From Iamia majanohamensis (GTDB taxonomy: Bacteria; Actinomycetota; Acidimicrobiia; Acidimicrobiales; Iamiaceae), in the NCBI RefSeq assembly GCF_028532485.1, contig NZ_CP116942.1, positions 3,410,001 to 3,474,000 on the forward strand: 64,000 bases of DNA, read 5' to 3'. The first letter of the stretch is position 1. The number at the start of each line of letters is the position of its first letter. The translations under genes were made by a program, and so were the position numbers. Shown here piece by piece: positions 26,775-35,123 of the stretch. The notes under the pieces were generated by a model. The model ran no database searches. It was not told the DNA's origin and worked only from the letters and a program-made list of their open reading frames with translations.

Positions 26775-28982
26775 TCAGGTGTGGAGGTCGAAGCGGTCGT
26801 TCTCCATGACCTTGACCCAGCCCCGGACGAAGGCGTCGAGCATCAGCTCCTCGCCCCCGGCCGCGGCGTACTCCTCGGCGATGGCCCGGAGCTGGCTGTT
26901 GGCGCCGAACACGAGGTCGACGCGGGTCGCCTTCCACCGGGGCTCGCCGGTCTCCCGGTCGACGCCCTCGTAGGTGTCCTCGTCCTCGTCGAGCGGGGCC
27001 CACCTCGTGCCCATGTCGATGAGGTTCACGAAGAAGTCGTTGGTGAGCTGGCCCTTGCGGTCGGTGAGCTCGCCGTAGCCCTCGTCGCCGACGTTGGCGC
27101 CCAGCACGCGGAGCCCGCCGACCATGGCGGTCATCTCCGGCGCGGTGAGGTTGAGCATGAACGCCTTGTCGATGAGCAGGTGCTCGGTGGGGATGGCCCC
27201 CAGCTTGGCCACGTAGCTCCGGAACCCGTCGGCCCTGGGCTCCAGCCACTGGAAGGAGTCCACCTCCACCTCGTCCTGGGTGGAGTCGGTGCGACCGGGG
27301 GTGAACGGCACGCTGATGTCGTGGCCGGCGGCCTGGGCCGCGGCCTCGACCGCGGCGGTGCCGCCGAGCACGATGAGGTCGGCGACCGACACCTGGGCGC
27401 CGCCGGCGGCGTTGAACTCGGCCTGGATCTCCTCGAGCCTGGAGATCACCGACGGCACGCCGGACTGCACGTTGGCGTCCCACTCGCTCATGGGCGAGAG
27501 GCGGATGCGAGCGCCGTTGGCGCCGCCCCGGAAGTCCGTGCGCCGGTAGGTCGAGGCCGAGGCCCACGCCGTCTTGACCAGCTGCTCGGTGGTGAGCCCG
27601 GAGCCGAGGATGGTCTCCTTCAGGCGGGCGATGTCGGCGTCGCCGATGACCTCGCCCTCCTGGACGGGCACGTTGTCCTGCCAGAGGAACCGCTCCTCGG
27701 GCACCTGGGGCCCGGCGTAGCGCGCCGCGGGGCCCATGTCGCGGTGGAGGAGCTTGAACCAGGCCTTGGCGAAGGCGTCGGCCAGCTGCTCGGGGTCCTC
27801 GTGGAACCGCTTCGAGATCTCCAGGTAGGCCGGGTCGGTGATCATGGCCATGTCGGCGGTGGACATGGTGGGCTTGGTCTCGGGAGCGCCGGGCTGCACC
27901 GGCGGGACCATGTAGCCCTCCCTCACCTCCTTGGGCTGCCACTGGTTGGCACCGGCCGGCGACTGCACCAGCTCCCACTCGTGGGCGAAGATCGTGTCGA
28001 GGTAGCTGTTGTCCCACTGGGTGGGCGTCGGGGTCCACGCCCCCTCCAGCCCGGAGGTCAGCGTGTACTCGCCGAAGCCGGTCTCGTGGGAGTTGGCCCA
28101 GCCGAAGCCCTGGTCGTGGAGACCGGAGCCCTCGGGCTCGGGACCGTTGGACTCGGGGGGCACGGCGCCGTGCATCTTGCCAAAGGTGTGGCCGCCGACG
28201 GTGAGGGCCACGGTCTCCTCGTCGTTCATGGCCATGCGGCTGAAGGTCTCGCGGATGTCCTGGGCGGACCTCAGCGCGTCGGGGACGCCGTTCGGGCCCT
28301 CGGGGTTCACGTAGATGAGGCCCATCTGGACCGCGGCGAGGGGGTTGTCGAGGGTGCGGTTGCCGTCCTCGAACGAGCCCGTGTAGCGCTCGTCGTGCTC
28401 GGCCAGCCACTCGTTCTCGGGACCCCAGTAGATGTCGTCCTCGGGGGCCCAGATGTCGGCCCGGCCGAAGGCGAAGCCGAGGGTCCGGAAGCCCATCGTC
28501 TCGAGGGCGCGGTTGCCGGCGAAGACGAAGAGGTCGGCCCAGGAGATGTCCTTCCCGTACTTCTGCTTGATCGGCAGCAGGAGGCGGCGGGCCTTGTCGA
28601 GGTTGCCGTTGTCGGGCCAGGAGTTGAGCGGGGCGTAGCGCTGGGCGCCGGTGCCGGCCCCGCCCCGCCCGTCGCTCACCCGGTAGGTGCCGGCCGCGTG
28701 CCAGCTCATGCGGATGAAGAACCCGCCGTAGTGGCCCCAGTCGGCGGGCCACCAGGCCTGCGAGTCGGTCATCAGCGCGTCGACGTCACGGGTGAGCTCG
28801 TCCACGTCGATGTGCGAGAAGGCCTCGCGGTAGTCGAAGTCGGGCCCGAAGGGGCTCGAGTCCGGGTGGGACTGGTGGAGCATGCGCAGGTTCAGCGCGT
28901 TGGGCCACCACTTCTCGTTGGACTGGAACTCGGCGGAGGTGAGGGCGCCCCACTCGGGGCCGTCCTTGTGCTCGTCGGGCAT
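26775..28982 (-). CDS. katG: catalase-peroxidase KatG
   Basis: 735 residues, the usual bacterial KatG length. It degrades hydrogen peroxide by both catalase and peroxidase routes. Distal site [11 protein letters not shown] (Arg, Trp, His), proximal heme ligand in [12 protein letters not shown], and all three residues of the Met-Tyr-Trp adduct are present (Trp in SWHAAG, Tyr in [11 protein letters not shown], Met in [10 protein letters not shown]). The duplicated C-terminal domain is complete. ATG has AGGAG ten bases upstream. It follows furA by 58 bases on the same strand, the classical furA-katG operon. Confidence 0.97.
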   Translation of the reverse strand: MPDEHKDGPEWGALTSAEFQSNEKWWPNALNLRMLHQSHPDSSPFGPDFDYREAFSHIDVDELTRDVDALMTDSQAWWPADWGHYGGFFIRMSWHAAGTYRVSDGRGGAGTGAQRYAPLNSWPDNGNLDKARRLLLPIKQKYGKDISWADLFVFAGNRALETMGFRTLGFAFGRADIWAPEDDIYWGPENEWLAEHDERYTGSFEDGNRTLDNPLAAVQMGLIYVNPEGPNGVPDALRSAQDIRETFSRMAMNDEETVALTVGGHTFGKMHGAVPPESNGPEPEGSGLHDQGFGWANSHETGFGEYTLTSGLEGAWTPTPTQWDNSYLDTIFAHEWELVQSPAGANQWQPKEVREGYMVPPVQPGAPETKPTMSTADMAMITDPAYLEISKRFHEDPEQLADAFAKAWFKLLHRDMGPAARYAGPQVPEERFLWQDNVPVQEGEVIGDADIARLKETILGSGLTTEQLVKTAWASASTYRRTDFRGGANGARIRLSPMSEWDANVQSGVPSVISRLEEIQAEFNAAGGAQVSVADLIVLGGTAAVEAAAQAAGHDISVPFTPGRTDSTQDEVEVDSFQWLEPRADGFRSYVAKLGAIPTEHLLIDKAFMLNLTAPEMTAMVGGLRVLGANVGDEGYGELTDRKGQLTNDFFVNLIDMGTRWAPLDEDEDTYEGVDRETGEPRWKATRVDLVFGANSQLRAIAEEYAAAGGEELMLDAFVRGWVKVMENDRFDLHT

Positions 28983-29040
28983 GGGTTGCTGCTCCTGGTC
29001 AGTGGGGGGTTGGGGGTGGGTCTCGGGGGCGGGTGGGGGG

Positions 29041-29496
29041 TCAGGTCTCGGTCGGGTCCCCGTCGCGGGCCGCGACCAGGCAGTCGGGGCAGCGGCCCCA
29101 GTAGACGACCTCGGCCTCGTCGATCTCGAAGCCCCGGTCGTCGTCCGCGGTCAGGCAGGGCACCTCGCCCGCGGCGCAGTCGACGTCGTCCATGCGTCCG
29201 CAGACCCGGCAGACCACGTGGTGGTGGTTGTCGCCGACGCGGTCCTCGTAGCGGGCGACGGAGCCGGCGGGCTGGATGCGACGGAGCAGGCCCGTGTCGG
29301 TGAGGACGCGGAGGGCGTCGTACACGGCCTGGCGGGACACGGCGCCGATGGCCCTGCGGACCGCGGCGTCGGCCTGCTCGGTCGTGCAGTGCGGCTGGTC
29401 GGCCACGGCCCGGAGCACGGCGACCCGGGGGGCGGTGACGCGCACGCCGTGGGTCCGGAGGAGGTCGGCGGGTTCGAGGGGGGCTCTCGGGGTCAC
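29041..29496 (-). CDS. furA: FurA-type (Fur/PerR family) regulator
   Basis: 151 residues. Winged helix ([46 protein letters not shown]), then the metal-binding domain with [12 protein letters not shown] and a second CPDC pair forming the structural zinc site. Its place just upstream of katG marks it as the peroxide-sensing FurA type, which represses katG until oxidised. GTG 29496 is chosen; GTG 29514 would add six residues. Neither has a clear SD. A palindromic operator lies about 40 bases upstream. Confidence 0.9.
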   Translation of the reverse strand: MTPRAPLEPADLLRTHGVRVTAPRVAVLRAVADQPHCTTEQADAAVRRAIGAVSRQAVYDALRVLTDTGLLRRIQPAGSVARYEDRVGDNHHHVVCRVCGRMDDVDCAAGEVPCLTADDDRGFEIDEAEVVYWGRCPDCLVAARDGDPTET

Positions 29497-29536
29497 GGCT
29501 GCGCCACAGGTCACAGGGGGAAGATCAGATCGCTTC

Positions 29537-29551
29537 CTGGAACCGTTCCAG
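29537..29551. promoter_or_regulatory. probable FurA operator
   Basis: CTGGAAC-C-GTTCCAG, a perfect 7+1+7 inverted repeat; with one mismatch it extends to TT...AA (29534-29554). It lies in the shared region between furA-katG (leftward) and the DUF899 gene (rightward). The surrounding bases are unusually AT-rich for this genome, as expected for a promoter. Autoregulation by FurA is inferred from position. Confidence 0.6.
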
Positions 29552-29752
29552 AAACGATGCCCTCTTTGTACGCCTCCGGGGGATGCTCCGCAACCCCTTC
29601 GTCGGCCTCGCGGCGCGACGGCCGGCCCCGGCCGATGAGTCCACGGCCCGGGCCCCGTCGACACGTACCGGACCCTCGGCGGCCCGTGGGCCGCGGCCCA
29701 CGCCCCCGCCTGCGAGGGTCTCCCCCGCCGCCCCCCACCCCTGGAGGCACCG

Positions 29753-30457
29753 ATGACCACCACCCCACCCACCCGGCCGGCACCGCTCCCCCCGGTCGTC
29801 GACGAGGCCACCTGGCGCCAGGCCCTCGACGACCTGCGGGCCCGGGAGAAGGCCGCGACCCGCGAGCTCGACGCCATCGCCGCCCAGCGGCGCCGGCTCC
29901 CGGCGGTGGCCATGCCCGACTACACCCTGGAGGGCCCCGACGGGCCCGTGCGCCTCGCGGAGGTCTTCGCCGGGCGCCGCCAGCTGGTCGTCTACAACCA
30001 CATGTGGTTCCCCGCCGAGACCTGGCAGTGCGGGGGCTGCACCAGCTTCACCGCCCAGTTCGCCCGCCTCGACTTCCTCGAGCCCTACGACGCCCGCTTC
30101 GTCGTCGTCACGCAGGGGCCGATCGACGAGGCCCTCGCCTACAAGCGGCGGGTGGGCAACCAGATGGACTGGTACTCCACGGCCGACAGCCCCTTCGGCA
30201 CCGACGTCGGGGCGCCCCCCGGCGGCGGCTTCGCCGTCAACGTGTTCCTCCGGGGCGACGACGACGCCGTCTACCGCACCTGGCACACCGACGGCCGGGG
30301 CACCGAGCAGCTGTCGCACACCTTCCCGCTCGTGGACGTGCTCCCCTACGGCCGCCAGGAGGAGTGGCAGGACGCCCCCGACGGCTGGCCCCAGGGCCCG
30401 GCCTACGCGGGCTGGCTCGACTCGCCCGACATCGCCGAGCTCTACGGCGAGGGGTGA
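29753..30457 (+). CDS. DUF899 (thioredoxin-like) family protein
   Basis: 234 residues of DUF899, a thioredoxin-fold family. [30 protein letters not shown] at the start is followed by [22 protein letters not shown], where a CGGC motif resembles a redox pair. Role not established; detoxification or redox roles are guesses. It is divergent from furA-katG, and the intervening 256 bp contain the FurA-like palindrome plus an 18-bp palindrome CGTGGGCC-GC-GGCCCACG at 29685-29702. Control by peroxide is possible. Confidence 0.85.
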   Translation: MTTTPPTRPAPLPPVVDEATWRQALDDLRAREKAATRELDAIAAQRRRLPAVAMPDYTLEGPDGPVRLAEVFAGRRQLVVYNHMWFPAETWQCGGCTSFTAQFARLDFLEPYDARFVVVTQGPIDEALAYKRRVGNQMDWYSTADSPFGTDVGAPPGGGFAVNVFLRGDDDAVYRTWHTDGRGTEQLSHTFPLVDVLPYGRQEEWQDAPDGWPQGPAYAGWLDSPDIAELYGEG

Positions 30458-30536
30458 GGCCGGCGGCGACGGGCGGGTGCGCCGTCGACGTCGGGACGGA
30501 CGACCCCCACGTGGCACGCTGGCCGGGCCAGCACCA

Positions 30537-30612
30537 GCCCTCGTAGCTCAGGGGATAGAGCGTCGGTTTCCTAAACCGTGCGTCGCAGGTTCGAATCCTG
30601 CCGGGGGCGCCA
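30537..30612 (+). tRNA. tRNA-Arg (anticodon CCU)
   Basis: 76 nt including an encoded CCA. The acceptor stem GCCCTCG/CGGGGGC has one G-T pair, the D arm is GCTC...GAGC, and the anticodon loop TTCCTAA gives anticodon CCT, which reads AGG. The T arm is GCAGG-TTCGAAT-CCTGC. The first anticodon-stem pair is a T-T mismatch. No repeat of its 3' end was seen nearby, so there is no sign of an integrated element. Confidence 0.97.
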
Positions 30613-30738
30613 GCCGGACCAGGTGCGTCGCCCTCGGCCGGGGGCCGCTGCCGGGCCGACGGTCCGGTGACCATCCCGGGGGTAGCGTCGGGCGGGCGGC
30701 CGGACGGCGGCCCGTCAATGACCGACGGAGGTGCCCCG

Positions 30739-31077
30739 GTGGCCGACGACGAGGAGCTGGCCGGCCGCCTGCGCGACCTGGTGGCCGAGGCCGGCCACGA
30801 GGTGACCGAGAGGCGCATGTTCGGCGGCCTGGCCTTCATGGTCGCCGGGTCCATGGCCGTCGCCGTCAGCGGGCAGGGCGGGATCATGGTGCGGGTCGAG
30901 CCCGACGAGGTCGACCACCTCCTCGCCACGACGCCGGCGACGCAGATGGAGATGCGAGGCCGCCCGATGACCGGCTGGGTGCGCGTCGCCGCGGAGCACC
31001 TCACCACCGACGACGAGCTGGAGCCCTGGGTGCGGCGGGGCACGGCCCGGGCCCTCGCCGTGGCCGACGGGGCCTGA
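30739..31077 (+). CDS. TfoX/Sxy N-terminal domain protein
   Basis: 112 residues. The motif RRMFGGLAFMVAGSMAVAVSGQGGIMVRV is the TfoX N-terminal domain, with DEVDHLL and the C-terminal WVRRGTARALA helix. In competent gammaproteobacteria the domain is linked to competence regulation; in actinobacteria stand-alone copies have unknown function. I chose GTG 30739 because GGAGG sits seven bases upstream (30727-30731); ATG 30718 would include that SD within the coding region. TAGCGT at 30683-30688 is a likely -10 box. Confidence 0.85.
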   Translation: MADDEELAGRLRDLVAEAGHEVTERRMFGGLAFMVAGSMAVAVSGQGGIMVRVEPDEVDHLLATTPATQMEMRGRPMTGWVRVAAEHLTTDDELEPWVRRGTARALAVADGA

Positions 31078-31083
31078 GGCCCT
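31069..31083. terminator. small hairpin between convergent genes
   Basis: GGGCC-TGA-GGCCC with a flanking G-T pair. It spans the TfoX stop codon and touches the DUF3291 stop. Confidence 0.35.
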
Positions 31084-31564
31084 ACGCCGGGCAGACGTCC
31101 CGGTCGTCGCCCGGCACCACCGTCTCCTCGCCGGGGTCGAAGCGGTGGCGGAAGGTGAAGGCGGTCGGCGTCGGGCCGTGGGCCCGCAGGTGCTCGAGGC
31201 GGACGACGGCGTCGTCGATGGCCGGGATGGTGCCCTCGGGCACCCACCACAGGCAGAGGATGGGCTGGCTGGGCGCCTCGAACCACTCCCGCCGGCGGCG
31301 CAGGAAGGCGGTGTGGCCGGTGCGGTAGACGAAGTCGGCCAGGGCCTCGACCGACTCCCACACGGTCAGGTTGACGATCTCCAGGTCGTCGTCGAAGACC
31401 TTGATGCCGGTGGCGTCGCCGGCCTCGTCCTGGAGGCGCCACACGAACCCCGGGCTGGCCTCGGCCAGGGCGTTGACGGGTTCCAGGTTCTCCCGGAAGT
31501 CGTCGATGAGCGGGTCCTCCATCGGCGCCCGCAGGCGACCGACGTTGAGCTGCGCCAGGTGCAT
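31082..31564 (-). CDS. DUF3291 family protein
   Basis: 160 residues. MHLAQLNVGRLRAPMEDPLIDDFRENLEPVNALAE and FVWRLQDEAG are characteristic of DUF3291, a ferredoxin-like/ABM-type small domain also containing the conserved WESVEALADFVYRTGH and RRREWFE. The activity is not known. The gene is divergent from the methyltransferase gene; the start ATG 31564 gives the conserved N-terminus without the upstream Arg-rich stretch. Confidence 0.88.
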   Translation of the reverse strand: MHLAQLNVGRLRAPMEDPLIDDFRENLEPVNALAEASPGFVWRLQDEAGDATGIKVFDDDLEIVNLTVWESVEALADFVYRTGHTAFLRRRREWFEAPSQPILCLWWVPEGTIPAIDDAVVRLEHLRAHGPTPTAFTFRHRFDPGEETVVPGDDRDVCPA

Positions 31565-31641
31565 CCGGCCATGGTGCCAGCCCGACGTCGCCCCCGCCCG
31601 GCGAGGCCCTCGGGGCTGGGGCGACCGGCCACACTGGGCGG

Positions 31642-32502
31642 ATGACCGCACCTGCCCACGGGGCCGAGGAGGCCCTCCGCGCCCTGGGCGACGGCGAGCC
31701 GGAGCGGGCCCTCGCCCTGGCCGCCGACGGGGCCGGGGAGGACCCGCTGGCCGCCGCCCTGGCCGCCCACCTGGGGGACCTGACCGCCGATCCGTACCGG
31801 GAGCCGACGGCGTTCGCCGCGTTCATCGACCACGGCGACAACCCCGCCCTCTACGGCCAGGTCATCGCCGCCGTGGCCGAGAGCCACGCAGCCCTGGCGC
31901 CGGCCCGGGTCCTCGACGTGGGGTGCGGCGACGGCCGGGTCACGGCGGCGACGCTGACCGGCGCCACCGCGACCGTCGACCTGGTGGAGCCCTCGGCCGA
32001 CCTCCTGGCCCGGGCCGAGGGTGCGCTCGCGAGCACGGACGTCGAGGTGCGCCCCCACCCCCAGGGCGTGGTCGACTTCCTCCAGGAGGGCGACGACGAC
32101 GTGCGGTGGGACCTGGTCCAGTCGACCTTCGCCCTCCACACCCTGGACCCGGCCGACCGGACCCGCACCCTGGCCGCGCTCGCAGCCCGGACCGACCACC
32201 TGCTCGTCGCCGAGTTCGACGTCCCCGCCCTGCCGGAGCGCTCCCCCGCCCACCTGGCCCACCTGGCCGACCGCTACCGGCGGGGGCTGGCGACCTACCG
32301 CGACCACCCCGAGGTGGTGACCGGGTTCCTGCTGCCCGTGCTCGTCGGCCAGCTCGACCCGGCCCGACCCCGCCTCACCCACGAGCAGACCAAGGAGGCC
32401 TGGGCCGAGGAGCTGGTCGAGGCCGGGTGGGGCGTCGTCACCATCCGCTCGCTCTTCGCCCACTGGTGGGCACCTGCGGTGCTGCTCCACGCCAGCCGCT
32501 GA
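31642..32502 (+). CDS. class I SAM-dependent methyltransferase
   Basis: 286 residues. Motif I ARVLDVGCGDGRVTAATL (about residue 92) and motif II-like VDLVEPSADLLARAEG define the Rossmann methyltransferase fold, preceded by a 90-residue helical N-terminal part. Motif IV WDLVQSTFALHTLDPADR lacks a clear catalytic signature. Substrate unknown. It is likely monocistronic. Confidence 0.85.
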   Translation: MTAPAHGAEEALRALGDGEPERALALAADGAGEDPLAAALAAHLGDLTADPYREPTAFAAFIDHGDNPALYGQVIAAVAESHAALAPARVLDVGCGDGRVTAATLTGATATVDLVEPSADLLARAEGALASTDVEVRPHPQGVVDFLQEGDDDVRWDLVQSTFALHTLDPADRTRTLAALAARTDHLLVAEFDVPALPERSPAHLAHLADRYRRGLATYRDHPEVVTGFLLPVLVGQLDPARPRLTHEQTKEAWAEELVEAGWGVVTIRSLFAHWWAPAVLLHASR

Positions 32503-32598
32503 CCGCGCCACCGGCCGGGCCGCGGATCCACTCCCGTCACCGCGATGACCCCGGTCGCGGGACGCCCCGGATCACCGCGGCTCCGGGTGGCAGAGGGG

Positions 32599-33042
32599 TC
32601 AGAGGTCGAGGGTGTAGGTCAGGTGGTGGGAGAGGTCGCCGACCTGGTCGACGAGGAAGCACCGCTCGGTGAAGTGCCACCCGTCGGGGCCCGGGGCGAA
32701 CCGGTCGCGGTAGCGGCCGCTGATGATGGGCTGGAGCGGCAGCCCCGGTGCGGCCTGGAGCACGACGTAGCTGGAGCGCACCGAGGCCCCCCGGCCGTCG
32801 GGGTCGAGGTCGATGATCGAGCCCGAGGTGACGTGGCGGGTGCCGGGGCTGCCGTCTTGGAGCCGGGTGCCGCCCTCGTAGAGGGCCTGCACCGCCTCGG
32901 CCCCCTCGGCCACCACGTGGCCGTGCTCCTCGGTCAGGCGGGCGCGGGCGAACAGCGCCCCGACGGCCGGCCAGTCGGCGCCGTCCATGGCCTCGCAGTA
33001 GCGACCGAGCAGGTTGCGGATCTCCTCGTGCGCCTCGGCCAC
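32599..33042 (-). CDS. SnoaL/NTF2-like nuclear transport factor domain protein
   Basis: 147 residues with the NTF2-like cone fold: AHEEIRNLLGRYCEAMDGADWPAVGALFA, then ISGRYRDRFAPGPDGWHFTERCFLVD. Such proteins bind hydrophobic ligands or act as isomerases/dehydratases, often on steroid-like or aromatic substrates; catalytic residues could not be fixed. GTG 33042 was selected. It lies 34 bases downstream of the MBL-fold gene on the same strand, so co-transcription is likely. Confidence 0.8.
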   Translation of the reverse strand: MAEAHEEIRNLLGRYCEAMDGADWPAVGALFARARLTEEHGHVVAEGAEAVQALYEGGTRLQDGSPGTRHVTSGSIIDLDPDGRGASVRSSYVVLQAAPGLPLQPIISGRYRDRFAPGPDGWHFTERCFLVDQVGDLSHHLTYTLDL

Positions 33043-33076
33043 GGCCGGACCGTAGGGCGGTTCGGGGCCGGTCGGG

Positions 33077-33901
33077 TCACGGGGCCCCGGCGAGGGCCGC
33101 CTCGAGGGCGGCCTGGTCGGGGTGCGGGGGCGGCACGGTCCTGGGCAGCGCCGCCAGGTGGTCGAACGCCGTGGCCACCGACGGACCGGTGATGGCCGGG
33201 GTGTGGGCCGCCACCACCACCTCGGCGTCGAGGGCGCGCAGGGCTCGCACCTCGGCTGCGTAGGCGTCGTGGTCCACCATCGAGAGCCACGGCGCCAGGG
33301 CGTGGTGGTGGAACATGGCGAAGCCCTCCGCCCACATCGGCGGCGGGATCTCGGCCACGTCGTCAACCGGCTCGGCCGGCATCGGGGTGGCGAAGGTGTC
33401 CGAGGCCCAGAGCACCCCGGTCGTGGGGTCGTACAGCGCCCGGGTGGTGGGGCTGTCATACACCGGGGGCCGTATCGCCAGCAGGGTCCGATCGCCGACG
33501 TCGAGGCGGCCCCCGGGGTCGACCCACCTCAGCCGCTCGGGCGGCACCGCCACGGAGCACGCGCTGCGCTCGGTCAGCGCCCAGCTCATCACCACGGTGG
33601 CGGCAGGGCACAGCTCCAGCACCTGGGCCAGGTTCCCGGTGTGGTCCTCGTCATCGTGGGAGATGAAGATCCAGCGCACGTCGGCGGGGTCGACCAGCGA
33701 GGTCAGGTCCTCGAGCCACGCGTCCCGGTTGGCCACCGTGCTCGTGTCCACGACCACCGGCTCCTCGCCTCGGATGACGAGCGAGTTGAGCGACACCGAC
33801 AGCGGTGCGCCGAGCGCCGGCTGCGCGCTGCGCAGGAGGAAGGTGTCCGGTGCGATCTCTCGCGGGTCCAAGCGGATCGGGAGGTGCGGTGCGAAGCCCA
33901 T
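33077..33901 (-). CDS. MBL-fold metallohydrolase
   Basis: 274 residues. The metal-binding signature is SHDDEDHTGN, with the first His, two Asp and the last His of the HxHxDH pattern but Asp in place of the middle His, as in flavodiiron-type beta-lactamase domains. Later ligands fit SDTFATPMP and AAHTPAITG. It therefore more closely resembles an oxygen-reducing/ODP-type domain than a beta-lactamase; no flavodoxin domain is attached. ATG 33901 starts MGFAPHLPIRLDP. It is divergent from the LuxR regulator. Confidence 0.85.
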   Translation of the reverse strand: MGFAPHLPIRLDPREIAPDTFLLRSAQPALGAPLSVSLNSLVIRGEEPVVVDTSTVANRDAWLEDLTSLVDPADVRWIFISHDDEDHTGNLAQVLELCPAATVVMSWALTERSACSVAVPPERLRWVDPGGRLDVGDRTLLAIRPPVYDSPTTRALYDPTTGVLWASDTFATPMPAEPVDDVAEIPPPMWAEGFAMFHHHALAPWLSMVDHDAYAAEVRALRALDAEVVVAAHTPAITGPSVATAFDHLAALPRTVPPPHPDQAALEAALAGAP

Positions 33902-34010
33902 GGGACGACGGTACCGACGGTCCGCAACGGCGGGAATCCCGCGTGCAGGGGAGGCGGCCCCCTCGTTTTTGGGGGTGGCCCACGTCAGGCTCCCGGGGTA
34001 CCGTCGCTTC

Positions 34011-35096
34011 GTGGGCGTGGGGGCCGTCGCGAGGGCACGCACCGTGCTGCTGGCCGCGCGTGAGGCCGACCTCCGTCCGGGTGAGCTGTGCGAGGAGGTC
34101 ATTCGGGCCGTCCGGTCGGTCGCCGACTTCCACTGGTGCGCCCTCATGACCACCGATCCCGCCACCCTGCTGCCCTCCGGCGGGGTGGTCCACGGCTTCC
34201 CCCGCGAGGCGTGCGCGCCCTACTGGGACAACGAGCTGCTCGACCCGGACTTCAACAAGTTCGTCGACCTGGCCCGCCGGGTGGACCCGGTGGCCACCCT
34301 GGTCGAGGCCGTCGACGGTGACCTCACCCGCAGCCCCCGGGTGACCGGGCTGTACGCCTCCCTCGGCATCGCCGACGAGCTGCGGGTGGTCTTCGTCGCG
34401 GGGTCCTCGTGCCTCGCCACCGGGACCTTCGTCCGGCCCGCGCACCTCGGCCCGTTCACAGCCGAGGAGCTCACCGACGTCCGGGCCCTCGTCCCCGTCG
34501 CCACCAGCGCCCTCCGGGCTTCGCTGGGCAGCCCCCACGTCACCGCCCCGCAGGCCCCGCCGGCCGTCGTGCTTCTCGACGGCGAGGGTGCTGTCACTGC
34601 GATGACCGAGGGGGCGAGCGCCCTGCTCGACGACCTCCGCGTGAGCGTCGACGGTGAGCTCCCCGGCGTGCTCTCCATCGCCGCCACCAAGGCACGGTGG
34701 AGCCGCGCCGGCACCACCGTCACCACCCGGGTGCGGGGCCGCAGCGGGCGTTGGCTGCGCCTCCACGTCGCACCCCTGGCCGGCGATCCGTCGACCGTGG
34801 CCGCGACCCTCGACGCGGCCCGCCCCGACGACACCGCCCAGATCCTGCTCGACTCCTACGGGCTGACCGAGCGGGAGACCGAGATCGTGCTGTGGCTGTG
34901 CCGCGGGCTCTCGGCCAAGGAGGTGGCGAGCGAGCTGCTGATCTCGCCCCACACGGTGCGCGACCACATCAAGGCCATCTACGAGAAGGCGGGCGTGAAC
35001 AGCCGAGGCGCGCTGGTGGCGGGCCTGTTCTCCGACCACCTCCTCGACCGGTTCCACGACGAGGTGTCCCACATGGACGACCTCGCGACGAACTGA
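34011..35096 (+). CDS. LuxR-family transcriptional regulator
   Basis: 361 residues. The C-terminal 65 residues are the LuxR helix-turn-helix: LTERETEIVLWLCRGLSAKE, then ELLISPHTVRDHIKAIYEKAG. The N-terminal 170 residues look like a GAF-type sensor domain, followed by a PAS-like segment (AVVLLDGEGAVTAMTEGASALLDD). No receiver domain. A GTG start at 34011 leaves an upstream gap of 109 bp with a run of five T (33966-33970) that is rare here and probably belongs to the promoter region. Target genes may include the divergent MBL operon. Confidence 0.9.
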   Translation: MGVGAVARARTVLLAAREADLRPGELCEEVIRAVRSVADFHWCALMTTDPATLLPSGGVVHGFPREACAPYWDNELLDPDFNKFVDLARRVDPVATLVEAVDGDLTRSPRVTGLYASLGIADELRVVFVAGSSCLATGTFVRPAHLGPFTAEELTDVRALVPVATSALRASLGSPHVTAPQAPPAVVLLDGEGAVTAMTEGASALLDDLRVSVDGELPGVLSIAATKARWSRAGTTVTTRVRGRSGRWLRLHVAPLAGDPSTVAATLDAARPDDTAQILLDSYGLTERETEIVLWLCRGLSAKEVASELLISPHTVRDHIKAIYEKAGVNSRGALVAGLFSDHLLDRFHDEVSHMDDLATN

Positions 35097-35123
35097 GGCC
35101 CCATCGCCCCGGGCGCGGTTCCC

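Noticed and set aside
30537-30612. tRNA-Arg as an attachment site of an integrated element
   Set aside because: No duplicated 3' tRNA segment, integrase or phage gene is near.
33960-33985. CCCCC-TCGTTTTT-GGGGG as a terminator
   Set aside because: It lies between divergent starts where no transcript should end; more likely promoter sequence.
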